Notes: generated from the letters alone by a model not told the origin. Positions 1 through 9,417 are shown, numbered from the stretch's first letter. The stretch: DNA of 64,000 bases from Prorocentrum cordatum (GCA_963575745.1 CAUYUJ010014759.1:141021-205020), one strand, 5' to 3'. A program made the numbers and translations.

Positions 1-503
1 CCGCGCTAGCCCGCGCCTGCTCGCGCTACGGCCCGCTAGTTTTGCCGCGACCGACGCGAACGCGGTGGCATTGACCGCGCGGCGCATCCCAGAGGGCACT
101 TCAGTGCGAGTCGGCGACTTGGGCGGGCGCGGTATCATGGCAACGTCGACAACGGTACACAAGATGATGATCGTAGCGCTGCTGGTGACGATGCTGACAG
201 CGACGACGGTGCGGCCAGTGACGGCGCAGATGTTGATCACGCCGGCGACGATGACGGCGTCCTCGCGTCGATTATGAAAATTTGAGAAAGAGTTCGACAT
301 GCGCGCGCGGCCGACGCGCGAGAGCGGCCGCATGGTATTAGTTGACTCGGATCGTGCCCCCCTCCCCAGCACGCGCGCAACGGCGTTCGAATGATTTCGG
401 CATGCGACGCGAGAGGCCCGCGTGGCAGAATTCAAAACCAATGTCGAACACCCGTATTTAAAAATGATACTTAGATACATATGTATATATGAGTTATATT
501 TTG
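1..503. other. GC-rich stretch, no supported gene
   Basis: This is CG-rich sequence with scattered GCGCGC runs. The only open frame is about 70 codons, has no recognisable motif and a low-complexity composition. Copies of a degenerate GTTCGA...GACATGCGCGCG motif begin near 292 and 386 and belong to the repeat described at 290-1110. Confidence 0.5.
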
Positions 504-1110
504 TATATATATATATATATATATATATTTGAATGAGAAATACGTTAAAAACACTTTTCCGTATTATTCATTTTCTTTCTCGAACAATTCGCAAGAGCGC
601 GCGCGCAAGTTTTTTTGAATACGAATGTTTCGAAATCATGTTTTTTTTGTACGGTTTCGGGACACTCGGTTTTGAATTCCTTACGGCGTTTAAGGTTGTT
701 GACTGATTTTGGCATGCGTGCGCGACAACGCGCGCGCGTGTGCGCATTTTTTTGCAACACATATTTTTGCGACCGCGCGCAAGCAAGGGCGTTCGAAAGT
801 TTTCGACATGCGCGCGCGAAGCCCTCTTGGGAGCATTTTATTCAAATGTTGGGGGAACAAATTTTTGTTGGAAACATCGGAAAAGCGCGTGCGTTGTTTG
901 TGTGTTGTCAACAACTCCTTGTCACAGAAACTACTGTTGTTTTCCGTGTTTTGTGGACGCTCTTATTTGAAATCCCTACGGCGTCGAAGGTTTTGAAGGA
1001 TCTCGGTCTGCGCGCGCGACGACGCGCGCGTGCGCACTTCGTCCCATTTTTGGAAAAACACAGGATGTTTGAACACTGAGGATTTGTGATCCGCGAGTGC
1101 GCGCGCATAG
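290..1110. repeat. Degenerate ~290-bp repeat with GACATGCGCGCG motif
   Basis: The segments at about 668-760 and 957-1050 align to each other: both contain TACGGCGT..AAGGTT, then a GCGCGCGAC..CGCGCG run, then TGCGCA. A related core (GTTCGA, a T-rich stretch, then GACATGCGCGCG) recurs at about 292, 386 and 790. A 154-codon plus-strand frame across 615-1079 is itself internally repetitive for this reason and is not called as a gene. Confidence 0.5.
504..528. repeat. (TA)n microsatellite
   Basis: An uninterrupted TA dinucleotide run of about 12 units, preceded by further AT-rich sequence from about 470. Confidence 0.9.
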
Positions 1111-1865
1111 TAGTTTTTTGCAGAAGATGGCGGGGGGTGTCGCTGCTGGTTCGGGTGGGATGGTATGAATTCAGAAAGTGACATATAAGAAAAGGAGCGA
1201 ATAATCCGGTGGGCGGTCTGCTTTACTTTTTCAGAAAGGGCAATTCACCAGCCTGCACCGCGCGTGGTACCCGTCAGTGTTCGTCGTCACCTGCAGTGTC
1301 CCAGCAATTCGTCCCACCCGCCCACCTGCAGCTTTCCAGGGAAACTCAGCACTGGCGACATGGCGCGAAGACCCTCCTTAAGTGCGGATCCCTGTTTCGG
1401 GCGGGCGAGGGCTCTTCCGAAGTCGCCCCGCGGAGTCCCCCACCTCGACCCATTCACCTGGGCAGGAAGGGCCGTGGAGAAAGGCAGGAGGAAAAGGAGG
1501 ATGAGCAGGAGGAGGTCCACTTAAAACCCAAGAGTCATCAACGATGTTGGAATTAACCCTCCTTCCACGCTCCTTCGTCATAGGCCCTTTCCAACGGTTC
1601 ATTTCCATTGTGGGAATTGCTTTGTTGGAAGACAACCGCTTGACGACCTTGAAGCATGCCAGAACATAGTTCTCGGGATTCCAACGCCACGGATCAACCT
1701 GACGGCTGCGTCCTGACGATCTGGAACCGTGCCAACACGCCACTTTTGGGACTTCAACACCGCGAGCCAACATAACGGTTGCACCCGCGTAATCCTGAAT
1801 CCGTCCCAAACACGATTTCTGGCACGTTCATCATGGCTTCCCAGAAATTCTTGCATTTTTCAGCG
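1111..1865. other. Unassigned sequence with a possible diverged 73-bp tandem pair
   Basis: No gene is recognised. On the minus strand a 143-codon frame covers 1378-1809, but part of it lies over two diverged copies of a ~73-bp unit (about 1640-1785; shared elements read on the minus strand include GGTGTTG/GGCGTTG and GATCGTC/GGTCGTC). This suggests repeat-derived rather than selected coding sequence. Confidence 0.3.
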
Positions 1866-2270
1866 AATAATGTGCGTGGCGCTAAGGCGAGAACCACAAT
1901 TTGAAAAGGAGCCGCCCTCAATCCGTGAATTTTTTGCAATTTTTTAGATCGAATGTGCGCGGCGCTAAGGCGAGAACCACATTCAGAAAACAACCCGCAC
2001 TCAATCCGTGAAGCTTTTGAAAATGCTTAGGACGAGTGTGCGCGGCGCTAAGGCGAAAGCCACATTTTGAAAAGGAGCCGTCCTCAATCCGTGAAGCTCT
2101 TGCAGTTTCAAGCGAATGTGCGCGGCGCTAAGGCGAGAGCCACATTCTAAAAACGACACGCCCTCAATCCGTGAAGCTCTTGAACATTTTATAAGCGAAT
2201 GTGCGCGGCGCTAAGGCGATAACCACATTTTGAAAATGACCCGCCCTCCACCTGTGAAATTGTTGTCGTT
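1866..2270 (+). repeat. 83-bp minisatellite, five units, with hairpin
   Basis: The core TGCGCGGCGCTAAGGCGA starts at 1873 (with one mismatch), 1956, 2039, 2119 and 2202, so the spacings are 83, 83, 80 and 83 bases. Each unit carries GAATGTG...CACATT(C/T) flanking the GC core, able to fold as a short stem, and a second conserved block CCTCAATCCGTGAA. Confidence 0.9.
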
Positions 2271-2298
2271 TTTTGCGCTTCAGAGTCATAATGGTGAG

Positions 2299-2416
2299 GA
2301 AGTCTCAGGCGAAACGCCTGGCCCGCCCTGAAAACGGGCCTCGGGGTGCGACAGGGAGAAGTCTCAGGCGAAACGCCTGGCCCGCCCTGAAAACGGGCCT
2401 CGGGGTGCGACAAGGA
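2299..2416 (+). repeat. 59-bp tandem pair with two hairpins
   Basis: Two near-identical 59-bp units (2299-2357, 2358-2416). Each contains CAGGCGAAACGCCTG, a 6-bp stem with an AAA loop, followed by GCCCG..CGGGC. The first hairpin is a longer-stem version of the GAGCGAAACGCT motif found throughout the second half of the window. A third partial unit follows at 2417. Confidence 0.85.
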
Positions 2417-2442
2417 GAAGTTATCTTTAAGGAGAAGAAATG

Positions 2443-2594
2443 GGGGAGGAGGAGGAGGCAGAGGAGGAGGAGGAGGAGGAGGAGGAGGAGGAGGATGAAA
2501 GAGGAGGAGGAGGAGCAGGAGGAGGAGGAGGAGGAGGAGGAGCAGGAGGAGGAGGAGGAGGAGGAGGAGGAGGAGGAGGAGGAGGAGGAGGAGG
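2443..2594 (+). repeat. (GGA)n microsatellite
   Basis: A GGA/AGG trinucleotide tract broken by a few GCA and GATGAAAGA interruptions. It produces long open frames in all phases, which are rejected as genes. Confidence 0.95.
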
Positions 2595-3315
2595 CCGTGA
2601 CGCCCGCCAAACTCCCTGGTCGCTTGAGCCCGACTTGCGCAGGGCAAGGCGGACCGTGTCCAGTTCGGAATAGGCCGGGGCCGAGGTGGCCCAGCTCTGG
2701 GGGAGAAATGGGTCCACCCCTCGTCGCCACGCCACGGCTGGACGCGACTCGCAAAGCTTCCAGGTACTGACCCCTGGAGGGGCCTTGGGGACCGATTTTG
2801 AGCGAATCTGCCCTTACTCTTTGAGGATGAAAGAGCCCCAGACCCTAATAACACGATGAAGACGTAGCCCCACTGAGGTCCCCGTCTTCGCATCAGGGAT
2901 GCTAATTCTGGGCGGTTTGGTTCGATGCACCCGCAGAAAAAAAGGGCCCTCTGTCCCTAACGCTCCTCGCCCTCCCAGCTCAGGTCCCCTCCAGAAGGGT
3001 TAGGGGTCCTTGCTTGGTCAGTCGCTTAGACCCTCTATCCCTAATGTTCCTCGCCTTCCTACCTCAGGTCCCCTCCCAGAGGGTGAGGAGCCCTTGCTTG
3101 TGCTTGGTCCATCGCTTATCATCCCCCTTCTGACCCAATCCTCTGGGCCTGTCCAGCTCGGGCCCCCAGGCCGCCTCTGGTGTCCAGTGCTGCCCCGCAG
3201 CTGGCCGGCCCACCTCTCCCGCCCGCGCGCCCGCGCGCCGACCGGGAGTGCGGGGGGGGAGGTCCCGCGGTCAAGCTGCCGGGGCCATAGAGGACTGGTC
3301 GCTATTGTCGCCGTC
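2595..3315. other. Unassigned GC-rich sequence
   Basis: No recognisable coding, RNA or mobile feature is seen apart from the tandem pair at 2947-3118. Open frames here extend into the flanking triplet tracts. Confidence 0.45.
2947..3118 (+). repeat. 84-bp tandem pair
   Basis: Two diverged units starting at 2947 and 3031. Both read CCCTCTRTCCCTAA, then CTCCTCGCC or TTCCTCGCC, CTCAGGTCCCCTCC and CCTTGCTTG. Confidence 0.8.
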
Positions 3316-3713
3316 CTCGACGACGACGACGACGACGACGTAACGACGACGACGACGATAACGACGACGACGACGTATCGACGACGACGGTAACGACGAC
3401 GACGTATCGACGACGACGATAACGGCGACGACGTATCGACGAAGACGACCACGACGTAACGACGTAACGCCGACGACGTATCGACGACGACGAGAACGAC
3501 GACGTGACGACGACGAGGACGACTTCGCAATGGACAAGCCTTGCCCCCAGATCTTGACGACGACGACGACGATGACGACGACGACGTAACGACGACGACG
3601 ACGTAACGACGACGACGACCATAACGACGACGACGTATCGACGACGACGACGAGAACGACGACGACGTAGCGACGACGACGACGCAACGACCAAGCCTTG
3701 CCCCCAGATCTTG
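3316..3713 (+). repeat. (GAC)n microsatellite with repeated CCCCCAGATCTT insert
   Basis: A long GAC/ACG tract with many TAA/TAT-type interruptions. The block CAAGCCTTGCCCCCAGATCT occurs twice, at 3535-3554 inside the tract and 3692-3711 at its end. The tract was therefore duplicated together with its edge, giving a higher-order unit of about 157 bases. Confidence 0.9.
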
Positions 3714-3884
3714 CGCGGCCGCCGCGTGCGCCGGAAGGGAGGGGAGGAGGGAGCATGGGGCAGGCGAGGCAGAGAGGTGGGGGCGGGGGCCGAGGGGAGG
3801 CAGGGAAGGGCTCGAGGTTCGCAGGGTTGCTTCGCGGCGTCGTCGCGGGTCGCTGCACCTGCGGAGGCGGCAGAGGAGAGGGCG

Positions 3885-3963
3885 TAGGAGGAGGAGGAGG
3901 AGGAGGAGGAGGAGGAGGAGGAGGAGGAGGAGGAGGAGGAGGAGGAGGAGGAGGAGGAGGAGG
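3885..3963 (+). repeat. (GGA)n microsatellite
   Basis: A pure GGA trinucleotide run of about 26 units, within a longer purine-rich stretch to about 4012. Confidence 0.95.
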
Positions 3964-4415
3964 CAGCACAGGAGGAGTACGAGGAGGATGCGGCGGAGAA
4001 GGAGGAGGAGGATTTGTCCTAAGGCTGTGGCCAACGAGGTCCCGGCGTCAGCGCCCCGCAAGAGCCTGAAGGATCGGCCAGGGGAGTGGCAGCGAGATCT
4101 CGTTTCGATGCCTACTCTTTTTGACGTCTTCTCGACGACGTTTCGACGTCTTTGTTTCGACGCGTTGGCTTTTTTGCCGTTCTTCGAGGATGCCTTGGCG
4201 TTCGTGGAGGAGGTGGGTGACGTTTTTCGACCTCCGTTTACCTTCGGCGGCGAGCGAGAGGGGCAGTGAACAGTGGCGGGCCTTCTCAGCAGACTCGGAA
4301 GCCCCCTGGCCTCCTAAAAAGTTTTCTGAGCTTTCGCCGGAGAACGCAGAAAACCTCTCGGAAGGCACGAGGGCTTCTGAGAAGTCCCGCCGCCTTCTGA
4401 GATCGGCGTCACCCC
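3964..4415. other. Unassigned sequence
   Basis: Contains CGACG-rich sequence (4105-4165), then a CTTCTGAGAAG-type repeat region (4270-4405) that resembles sequence near 7195-7375. No gene is supported. Confidence 0.4.
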
Positions 4416-4608
4416 AACATACTTATGCTATATGTGCGTGGCCCCCCCCCCAGGGGCGACGCGCGCACCCAGAAGTCTTTCAGTATTCGCGTCGTGGCGG
4501 GCGCTTTCTGGCCACGTCGCTCGGGAAACGACATACTACAAGATGGGTATACTATATGTTCGGGTCGGACGCGCGCCTCCAAGGAGGACATGTAGTATTA
4601 GTATGTCC
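4416..4608. mobile_element. Foldback (MITE-like) element, ~190 bp
   Basis: The left arm ACATACTTATGCTATATGT (about 4418-4436) is inverted at 4589-4606 as ACATGTAGTATTAGTATG, 18 positions with about three mismatches. A C-rich block follows the left arm. No open frame links the arms. This looks like a non-autonomous inverted-repeat element; the exact target-site duplication is unclear. Confidence 0.5.
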
Positions 4609-4902
4609 CTGTGCGTGCCATGAGAAGGCCTTCTTCTCACTTCCCCTCCGCGCTCGTCGCCGACATCGTCTGGGCCCATCCAGGAGCGGCCGCCTGGCCC
4701 GCTCCGCGTCACCCCCCCTTCCCTTGCTCCTTCCCCGCTCCCCCTGGCCGCTCTCTCCCTCTGCCATCGAGGGGGACAGCGACGATGAGGAGGAGCGGGA
4801 TCGAGGGCTGGTATTCATCGTCCGCGAGGCTTGGTTCAGGGGAGGAAGATGCATTCTCACAGGCCGCCTCCCCCCCACTCGGAGCTTCGGTGCGCTGCTC
4901 CG

Positions 4903-5032
4903 CTCCGTCGTCGTCCGCGTCCTTGTCCGCGTCTTCGTCTGCGTCTCTGTCCGCGTCTTCGTCCGCGTCGTCGTCGTGGTCGTGGTCGTGGCCGTCGTCG
5001 TCGTCGTCGTGGTCGTGGTCGTGGTCGTCGTG

Positions 5033-5072
<40 letters not shown>

Positions 5073-5073
5073 G
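4903..5073 (+). repeat. (GTC)n / (GTCCGC)n microsatellite
   Basis: A GTC triplet tract with GTCCGCGTC variants in its first half. Long frames through it on both strands (Val, Ser, Thr or Asp runs) are low-complexity artefacts. Confidence 0.95.
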
Positions 5074-5252
5074 GGCCCTTGGCGGGACAGCAAGTCGCGG
5101 CCGTGGCTGCGGAGGGAGCTCGCCGTGTGGGCGCCGCGTGCCCTCCCGCGTCGCGGGCGCGCCTCGTGGTGCGCGCCCTGCGCTCGCGGGCACGGCCCAC
5201 GGCGAGCGGCCAGGCAAGAATCTCTGGGTGTTTCTAGTGTTTCACCACCCAC

Positions 5253-5407
5253 CCAGCCACCCCAACCCAACCCGAAGCCCTCAATTTGCCTTCCATTTCC
5301 AGTGGGGGGGGGGTCGGGGAACGTTGAAAAAACACATGGAACCCGTACCCCCCCAACCCGAAATTCGGGTCAAATTCGGGTCTTCGGATTGGGTTGGGGT
5401 GGTCTGG
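5253..5407. mobile_element. Foldback element, 155 bp, 25-bp TIRs
   Basis: The left end CCAGCCACCCCAACCCAACC (continuing CGAAG) is inverted at 5382-5407 with two or three mismatches. The internal sequence holds a G run and AAATTCGGGT repeats. It lies first in a head-to-tail group of three TIR elements (5253-5722). Confidence 0.7.
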
Positions 5408-5419
5408 TAGGTAGTCAGT

Positions 5420-5539
5420 GTTAAGTCGGGTGTGTCCCTCTGCAGATGAAAACATGGTCCGGGGACGATTTTTCCAGGATTTCCGGACTATTCATACTTC
5501 GTCGAAAATCTCCCTGTAGGAGGACACGCCCGACCTAAC
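5420..5539. mobile_element. 120-bp TIR element, GTCGGGYGTGTCC family
   Basis: The left terminus GTTAAGTCGGGTGTGTCCCT (to CTGCAG at 5445) is inverted at 5514-5539 (CTGTAGGAGGACACGCCCGA...CTAAC), giving 26-bp TIRs with few mismatches. Related ends occur at 8036-8062, 10179-10375, 14573-14600, 17000-17013 and 32871-32893. There is no coding capacity, so it looks like a non-autonomous DNA element (MITE). Confidence 0.7.
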
Positions 5540-5545
5540 TGTAGT

Positions 5546-5722
5546 GGCCCCTGAGATCCTGGCGTTGCATTTTTTTCGCAACGAGCGTTTTCGCTCAATC
5601 TCGGGCCCTGGGGCTCTCACAGATCGATCTGGCTCGAAAAAGGATGCAGAAAGATGGGGTCCAGGGCTCCGGTCGTGATTTTTGCGCTGTTGCAGTTTTT
5701 TGCAACGTCGGATCTCAGGGGC
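5546..5722. mobile_element. 177-bp TIR element
   Basis: A perfect 14-bp TIR, GGCCCCTGAGATCC at 5546 and GGATCTCAGGGGCC at 5709. A second imperfect inverted block lies just inside (CGTTGCA..TTTTTTCGCAACG against TTGCAG TTTTTTGCAACG). The interior aligns to 36351-36515, sharing TCGGGCCC, CTGGCTCGAA, GGTCCAGG, TCGTGATTTT and ATCGGAT in the same order. Confidence 0.65.
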
Positions 5723-6169
5723 CTTCGGCCCATCCGTCCAGCGTGCCTGGGTCGTTGACCAGAGGCATCTGGTAGGCGTCTCGGGCCTTTGTCAGAGCCG
5801 TCTTGGGGGCCTTGGTGGCCGTCTTGGGGTGATCTCTGGGGCCTCTTGGGCCGTCTTGGGCACTCGTCAGACCGAAGAACTGAGCAGAGCATCGTGCAAA
5901 ATAACAGGTCTCAGGGGACACGTGGGGCATGTGCACTTCCAGCCACGCTCTGAGACCTCCAGAGAAGAGAAGTCATGCGCGACGCCCCAGGATCGCCTGG
6001 AAACGCCCGAGGGCATACTCAACACTGAACTCGAAAGGACCTGAGGACACTCCACTCAACTCAGTGCCTCGCGGCACGGCGGCGGATTTTTGCTCAACTT
6101 TTTTTTGTCTGCAAGGGCTTTATACGAGCGGCCGCGGGCCGTTGTGGGCCCCGGAACCAGTGACTTGAT
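5723..6169. other. Unassigned sequence
   Basis: No gene is supported. The sequence contains GGTCTCAGGGGAC / CTCTGAGACC half-sites near 5910 and 5950 that could be remnants of TIR elements. Confidence 0.4.
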
Positions 6170-6580
6170 GGTCTCCTGTACCCGGCATGGTCTCCTGTAT
6201 GGTCTCCCGTATGGTTCCCCAGGGGGGGGGGGCCTTGGTCGGCCTTGGCATCGGTGACCCGATGGTCATCCGCACGGTCTCCCGCATGGTCTCGTCCCGC
6301 GGTCTCTCCCGCACGGTCGCCCGCATGGCATCTTCCGTCGGGCTGGTCTCCGCCTGGTCTGCCGTATGGCCTCCTGTGGGGTCTCCCGTGGGGCCTCCCG
6401 TCTGGCCTTCCATCTGGTCTCCCAGATGACCTGCCGCATTGGTCTGCCGTGTGGTCTCCCGTCTAGTCTGCCGTGCGGCTTCCCGCACGGTGTCTCGTAT
6501 GATATCCTGGATGGTCTGCCGCATGGTTTGCCGCATGGTCTGCCGTGTGGTCGCCCGTACGGCTCCCCGCATGCTCAGTA
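6170..6580 (+). repeat. 12-bp minisatellite (GGTCTCCCGCAT)n
   Basis: Degenerate 12-mer array: ATGGTCTCCCGT, ATGGTCTGCCGC, GCGGCTTCCCGC and so on for about 410 bases, with a GGGGGGGGGG interruption at 6221. A 12-bp period keeps one frame open, giving a spurious 210-codon minus-strand frame with a four-residue repeat (R-Q-T-[MI]-like). Confidence 0.9.
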
Positions 6581-6780
6581 GAGCATGCTGCTCTCCGCTT
6601 TTACTAGGCGGTTGGGTTGTGCCGTTTGGGGGGCCCTCTGCCGCCACGGTGAAATCTGGGGCTCCCGGATTTTTGCTTGGGGGGCATCGTCGGCAGCTCA
6701 GGACAAAAAACTCCTGGGGTGGGAAGCTCGGCGTCGGCGCCGGTGCTTCCACTTGTCGAACACGGACCTCATTTGGGTCG

Positions 6781-6820
6781 GCCCCGCTCAGTCTGGCTTC
6801 GCCCCGCTCAGTCTGGCTTC
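6781..6820 (+). repeat. Exact 20-bp direct duplication
   Basis: GCCCCGCTCAGTCTGGCTTC occurs twice back to back, at 6781-6800 and 6801-6820, immediately before the TIR element at 6824. Confidence 0.95.
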
Positions 6821-6823
6821 ATC

Positions 6824-6991
6824 TCGGGTGTTGCTAGAAGTGCCCCTGGCCCAAGGTGCCCCCAGGATTCTCCGGGTGGCCCAGACGGCCTCCAGAGCAC
6901 CCCTAACGAGGCCGAGAGGGCCCCAGGGGCCCCAAAATGGAGCCAAGAACTGGGGGTGCCTTGGGCCAGGGGCACTTCTAGCAACACCCGA
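6824..6991. mobile_element. 168-bp MITE with ~45-bp near-perfect TIRs
   Basis: The left arm (6824-6870) begins TCGGGTGTTGCTAGAAGTGC and is inverted at 6945-6991, where the window reads GGGGCACTTCTAGCAACACC then CGA. Only a few mismatches are seen over about 45 bp. The ~74-bp centre has no open frame of note. The near-identity of the arms suggests recent insertion or strong pairing. Confidence 0.8.
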
Positions 6992-7500
6992 TCGTCCTGC
7001 TCGATCCGGCCTCGACGTCCGCCCTCGTCCTCTTGCTCCACAGCCCCTTACCGTGCGGACGAGGGCCTCCGGGAGGTGCCTCCGGAGGCAGCCTTCCCTC
7101 CTGCGCGCCGGGCGCCGGGCGCCGCTGCGGGCGCGGGCAGGGCGGCGGCGAGCCCAGGGGGAAGGAGAAGGGGGCGCGCCTTCGCAGAGGGCTCGAAAGT
7201 CCCCCAGCCTTCCGAGAAGTTCTCGAAGCCTTCCCCGAAGCCACGGAAGAGGGAAACGAAGCATGACATAAAAACATAACAATTCGGATGTCCGCGCGGA
7301 CCTCCGAGTTTTTATGTTTTTATGCCATTATTCGCAGACAGCTTCTTAGAATGCGCGCGAGAGCTTCTGAGAAGCCCCCCGCTTTGAGAGAACCTTCTCC
7401 TCCTCACTTCCCCCCTCGCGCGCCGCCCAGTTTGGTTCTTGGGGTCAGATCTCGGGTCACCGGCGGCTGTTCGGGACGGTCAGGGCCTCCCTGGAACGCT
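6992..7500. other. Unassigned GC-rich sequence
   Basis: No supported gene. CTTCTGAGAAG/CCTTC repeats (7195-7250, 7330-7410) resemble 4270-4405. The palindrome at 7265-7326 is listed separately. Confidence 0.4.
7265..7326. repeat. 62-bp palindrome
   Basis: GACATAAAAACATAACAATT (left arm to 7295) mirrors the right arm ending TTTTTATGTTTTTATG at 7324 around a perfect centre, TCCGCGCGGA. Arms are about 31 bp with about five mismatches and no spacer, so it could extrude as a cruciform or fold as RNA. Confidence 0.8.
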
Positions 7501-7730
7501 CTCGGCGAGGCGCAGCTGCTGGCAAGCATCCCGAGGCTGGGAAACCGCCGAGAACGGACGAGACCGTCCGAAAACCTGGCACCTCGAGCCTCGAACTTCG
7601 AGCCTCGCTCGCGCCCTCGGCGAGGCGCAGCTGCTGGCAGGCATCCTGAAGCTGGGAAACCGCCGAGAACGGACGAGAACGGCGGAAGACCCGGCACCTC
7701 GAGCCTCGAGCCTCGAGCCCCGCCCGCCGC
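7501..7730 (+). repeat. 115-bp tandem pair
   Basis: CTCGGCGAGGCGCAGCTGCT starts at 7501 and again at 7616. Both units continue GGGAAACCGCCGAGAACGGA and end in CTCGAGCCTCGA-type repeats. Confidence 0.9.
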
Positions 7731-7790
7731 CAGCGCGGGCCCTGCGGCGGCGGCGGAGCGGCGGAGAAGGCCTCCTTCTCATTTCCTTGA

Positions 7791-8064
7791 AGTCTACAGG
7801 AAGGATATTGAAGGGTGGTCCAAACATAGTCCGGAGACGAGCTTTTGCCCATTTTGGAGCACTTTTTTTTTGTTGGGGGGGGGGGGGGGGGGCGTATATA
7901 CATATATATATATATATATATTTATTATATACAATATGTATTATTCAATATATACATAAATGTATATATATATGTATATATATATATATATATATATGTA
8001 TTGTTTATTTGTTTTTTTTCTGTCGCCCAGAATCCGCCTGTAGGGGGACATGCCTTACCTAACA
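7791..8064. mobile_element. Probable TIR-family element with microsatellite core
   Basis: The right end CTGTAGGGGGACATGCC...CCTAAC (8036-8062) matches the right end of the 5420-5539 element. The left side (TCTACAGGAAGG...GGTCCAAACATAGTCCGG, about 7793-7835) matches internal left-end sequence of the family, for example near 10201-10226. Between them lie T and G homopolymers (7862-7892) and a TA/TATG tract (7893-8000). Probably a decayed copy whose centre expanded. Confidence 0.45.
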
Positions 8065-8229
8065 CTTCCCCCCCTGGCTCGCCTCCGACAGGAGGGCGGC
8101 GAGAAGCTCTCCTCCACGCTGTCCGCCACCGCCCCAGCGCTGAGCGGGTCCAAGGACCAGCGCCCCTCGCTGGGGAGGGAGGACCACCCGGAGATCTGAG
8201 GATAAAGTTTTTGTTCATGGGCGAATCGT

Positions 8230-8367
8230 CCACCACCACTACCACATGTAGGACGGGGGAGAAGGGAGGATGAGGAGGTCCTCCTCCTCCCCCTCCTCGT
8301 CCTCGTCCTCCTCCTCCTCCTCCTCCTCCTCCTCCTCCTCCCTCTCCCACCTATGGTAGTGGTGGTG
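8230..8367. repeat. (TCC)n microsatellite inside a 14-bp inverted repeat
   Basis: The arms CACCACCACTACCA (8231-8244) and TGGTAGTGGTGGTG (8354-8367) enclose a TCC triplet run at about 8276-8341. Confidence 0.75.
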
Positions 8368-8657
8368 AAAGATGGGCCCATCATTTTTTCAATCCAGCGG
8401 CTTTTCCTTGATTTCGGCCTCTGGGGCCCCCTATCGTGGCCGGGGGCTATCAATAGTGGATCCGGGACGAAACGCCCCCCCCGGGGAAGGGGCCGGCACC
8501 TCCCTGGGGCCGCGGATGGATAAATCATATCAGCGGATGTCAGGGTAGTTAGGGCTCTGAGTGCTCCGACAGTTTATGTCTATGCGTTTTCCAGCCACCT
8601 TCTGGTCGCAAGGTGCGGAAGGTGGAGGGTCAGGTCAGAAGGTCCAGGAATGACATT
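8368..8657. other. Unassigned sequence
   Basis: Nothing recognisable. It includes CAGGGTAGTTAGGG near 8541, a possible half-site of the TIR family. Confidence 0.4.
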
Positions 8658-8667
8658 CTTTCGACAT

Positions 8668-8714
<47 letters not shown>

Positions 8715-8852
8715 TTGTCGTCGTCGTCGCCGTCGTCGTTGCCGTCGTCGTTGACGTCGTCGTCGTTGTCCTGGTCGTCGTCGTCGTCGTTGTCGTTGTT
8801 ATTGTCGTCGTTTTTGTCGTCGTCGTCGCCATTGGTCGTGGTCGTCGTTGTA

Positions 8853-8904
<52 letters not shown>

Positions 8905-9061
8905 AGGTGCCCGCGCTGGCAGCGTCAGGTCGAGCCGCCGCACGCGCCCCCGCGCCGCCCTGGGCCCCGCAGGTTATCCCGCGCTTCTGGACGCCCAAGC
9001 TGCAGGTGTGCTTGCCGCCCTGAGACGACCACGACGACGACGCCGACGAAGAAGTTGACGA

Positions 9062-9093
<32 letters not shown>

Positions 9094-9417
9094 ACGACGA
9101 CAAAAACGACGCCGACGACGCCGCCGATGACGACGACAAAAACGACGACGACGACGTCAACGATGACGACGACGATGACAAAAACGACGACGACGGCGAC
9201 GACGCCGACGACGCCGACGACGACGACAAAAACGATGCCGACGACGCCGACGACGCCGACGACGACGACAACGATGACAAAAACGACGACGACGGCGGCG
9301 ACGACGACAAGAACGACGCCGACGCCGACGACGACGACAAAAACGACGACGACGATGACGACAAAAACGACGACGACGACAACGACGACGACGGCGACGA
9401 CGACGACCAGGACGCCT
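8658..9417. repeat. Inverted (GTC)n ... (GAC)n tracts
   Basis: A GTC/CGT tract at 8658-8900 is followed by about 120 bp of GC-rich spacer and then a GAC/ACG tract at 9020-9417, i.e. the reverse complement. The right tract has a higher-order unit with GACGACAAAAACGACGCC. The two arms could pair over more than 200 bases. Long Ser, Thr, Asp or Val frames here are spurious. Confidence 0.9.

Noticed and set aside
615-1079. 154-codon frame as a gene
   Set aside because: It is internally repetitive because of the ~290-bp degenerate repeat, and the amino-acid repeat follows the DNA repeat.
1378-1809. 143-codon minus-strand frame as a gene
   Set aside because: Partly over a diverged 73-bp tandem pair; no motif, and competing frames are equally open.
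2189-2893. Leu/Pro/Ser/Gly-run frames over GGA and GAC tracts (also 3018-4061, 8630-9783, 10322-11035)
   Set aside because: Pure triplet-repeat translation with no conserved flanking domain.
6120-6752. 210-codon minus-strand Arg/Thr-rich frame
   Set aside because: Translation of the 12-bp minisatellite; 12 bp keeps one frame open.
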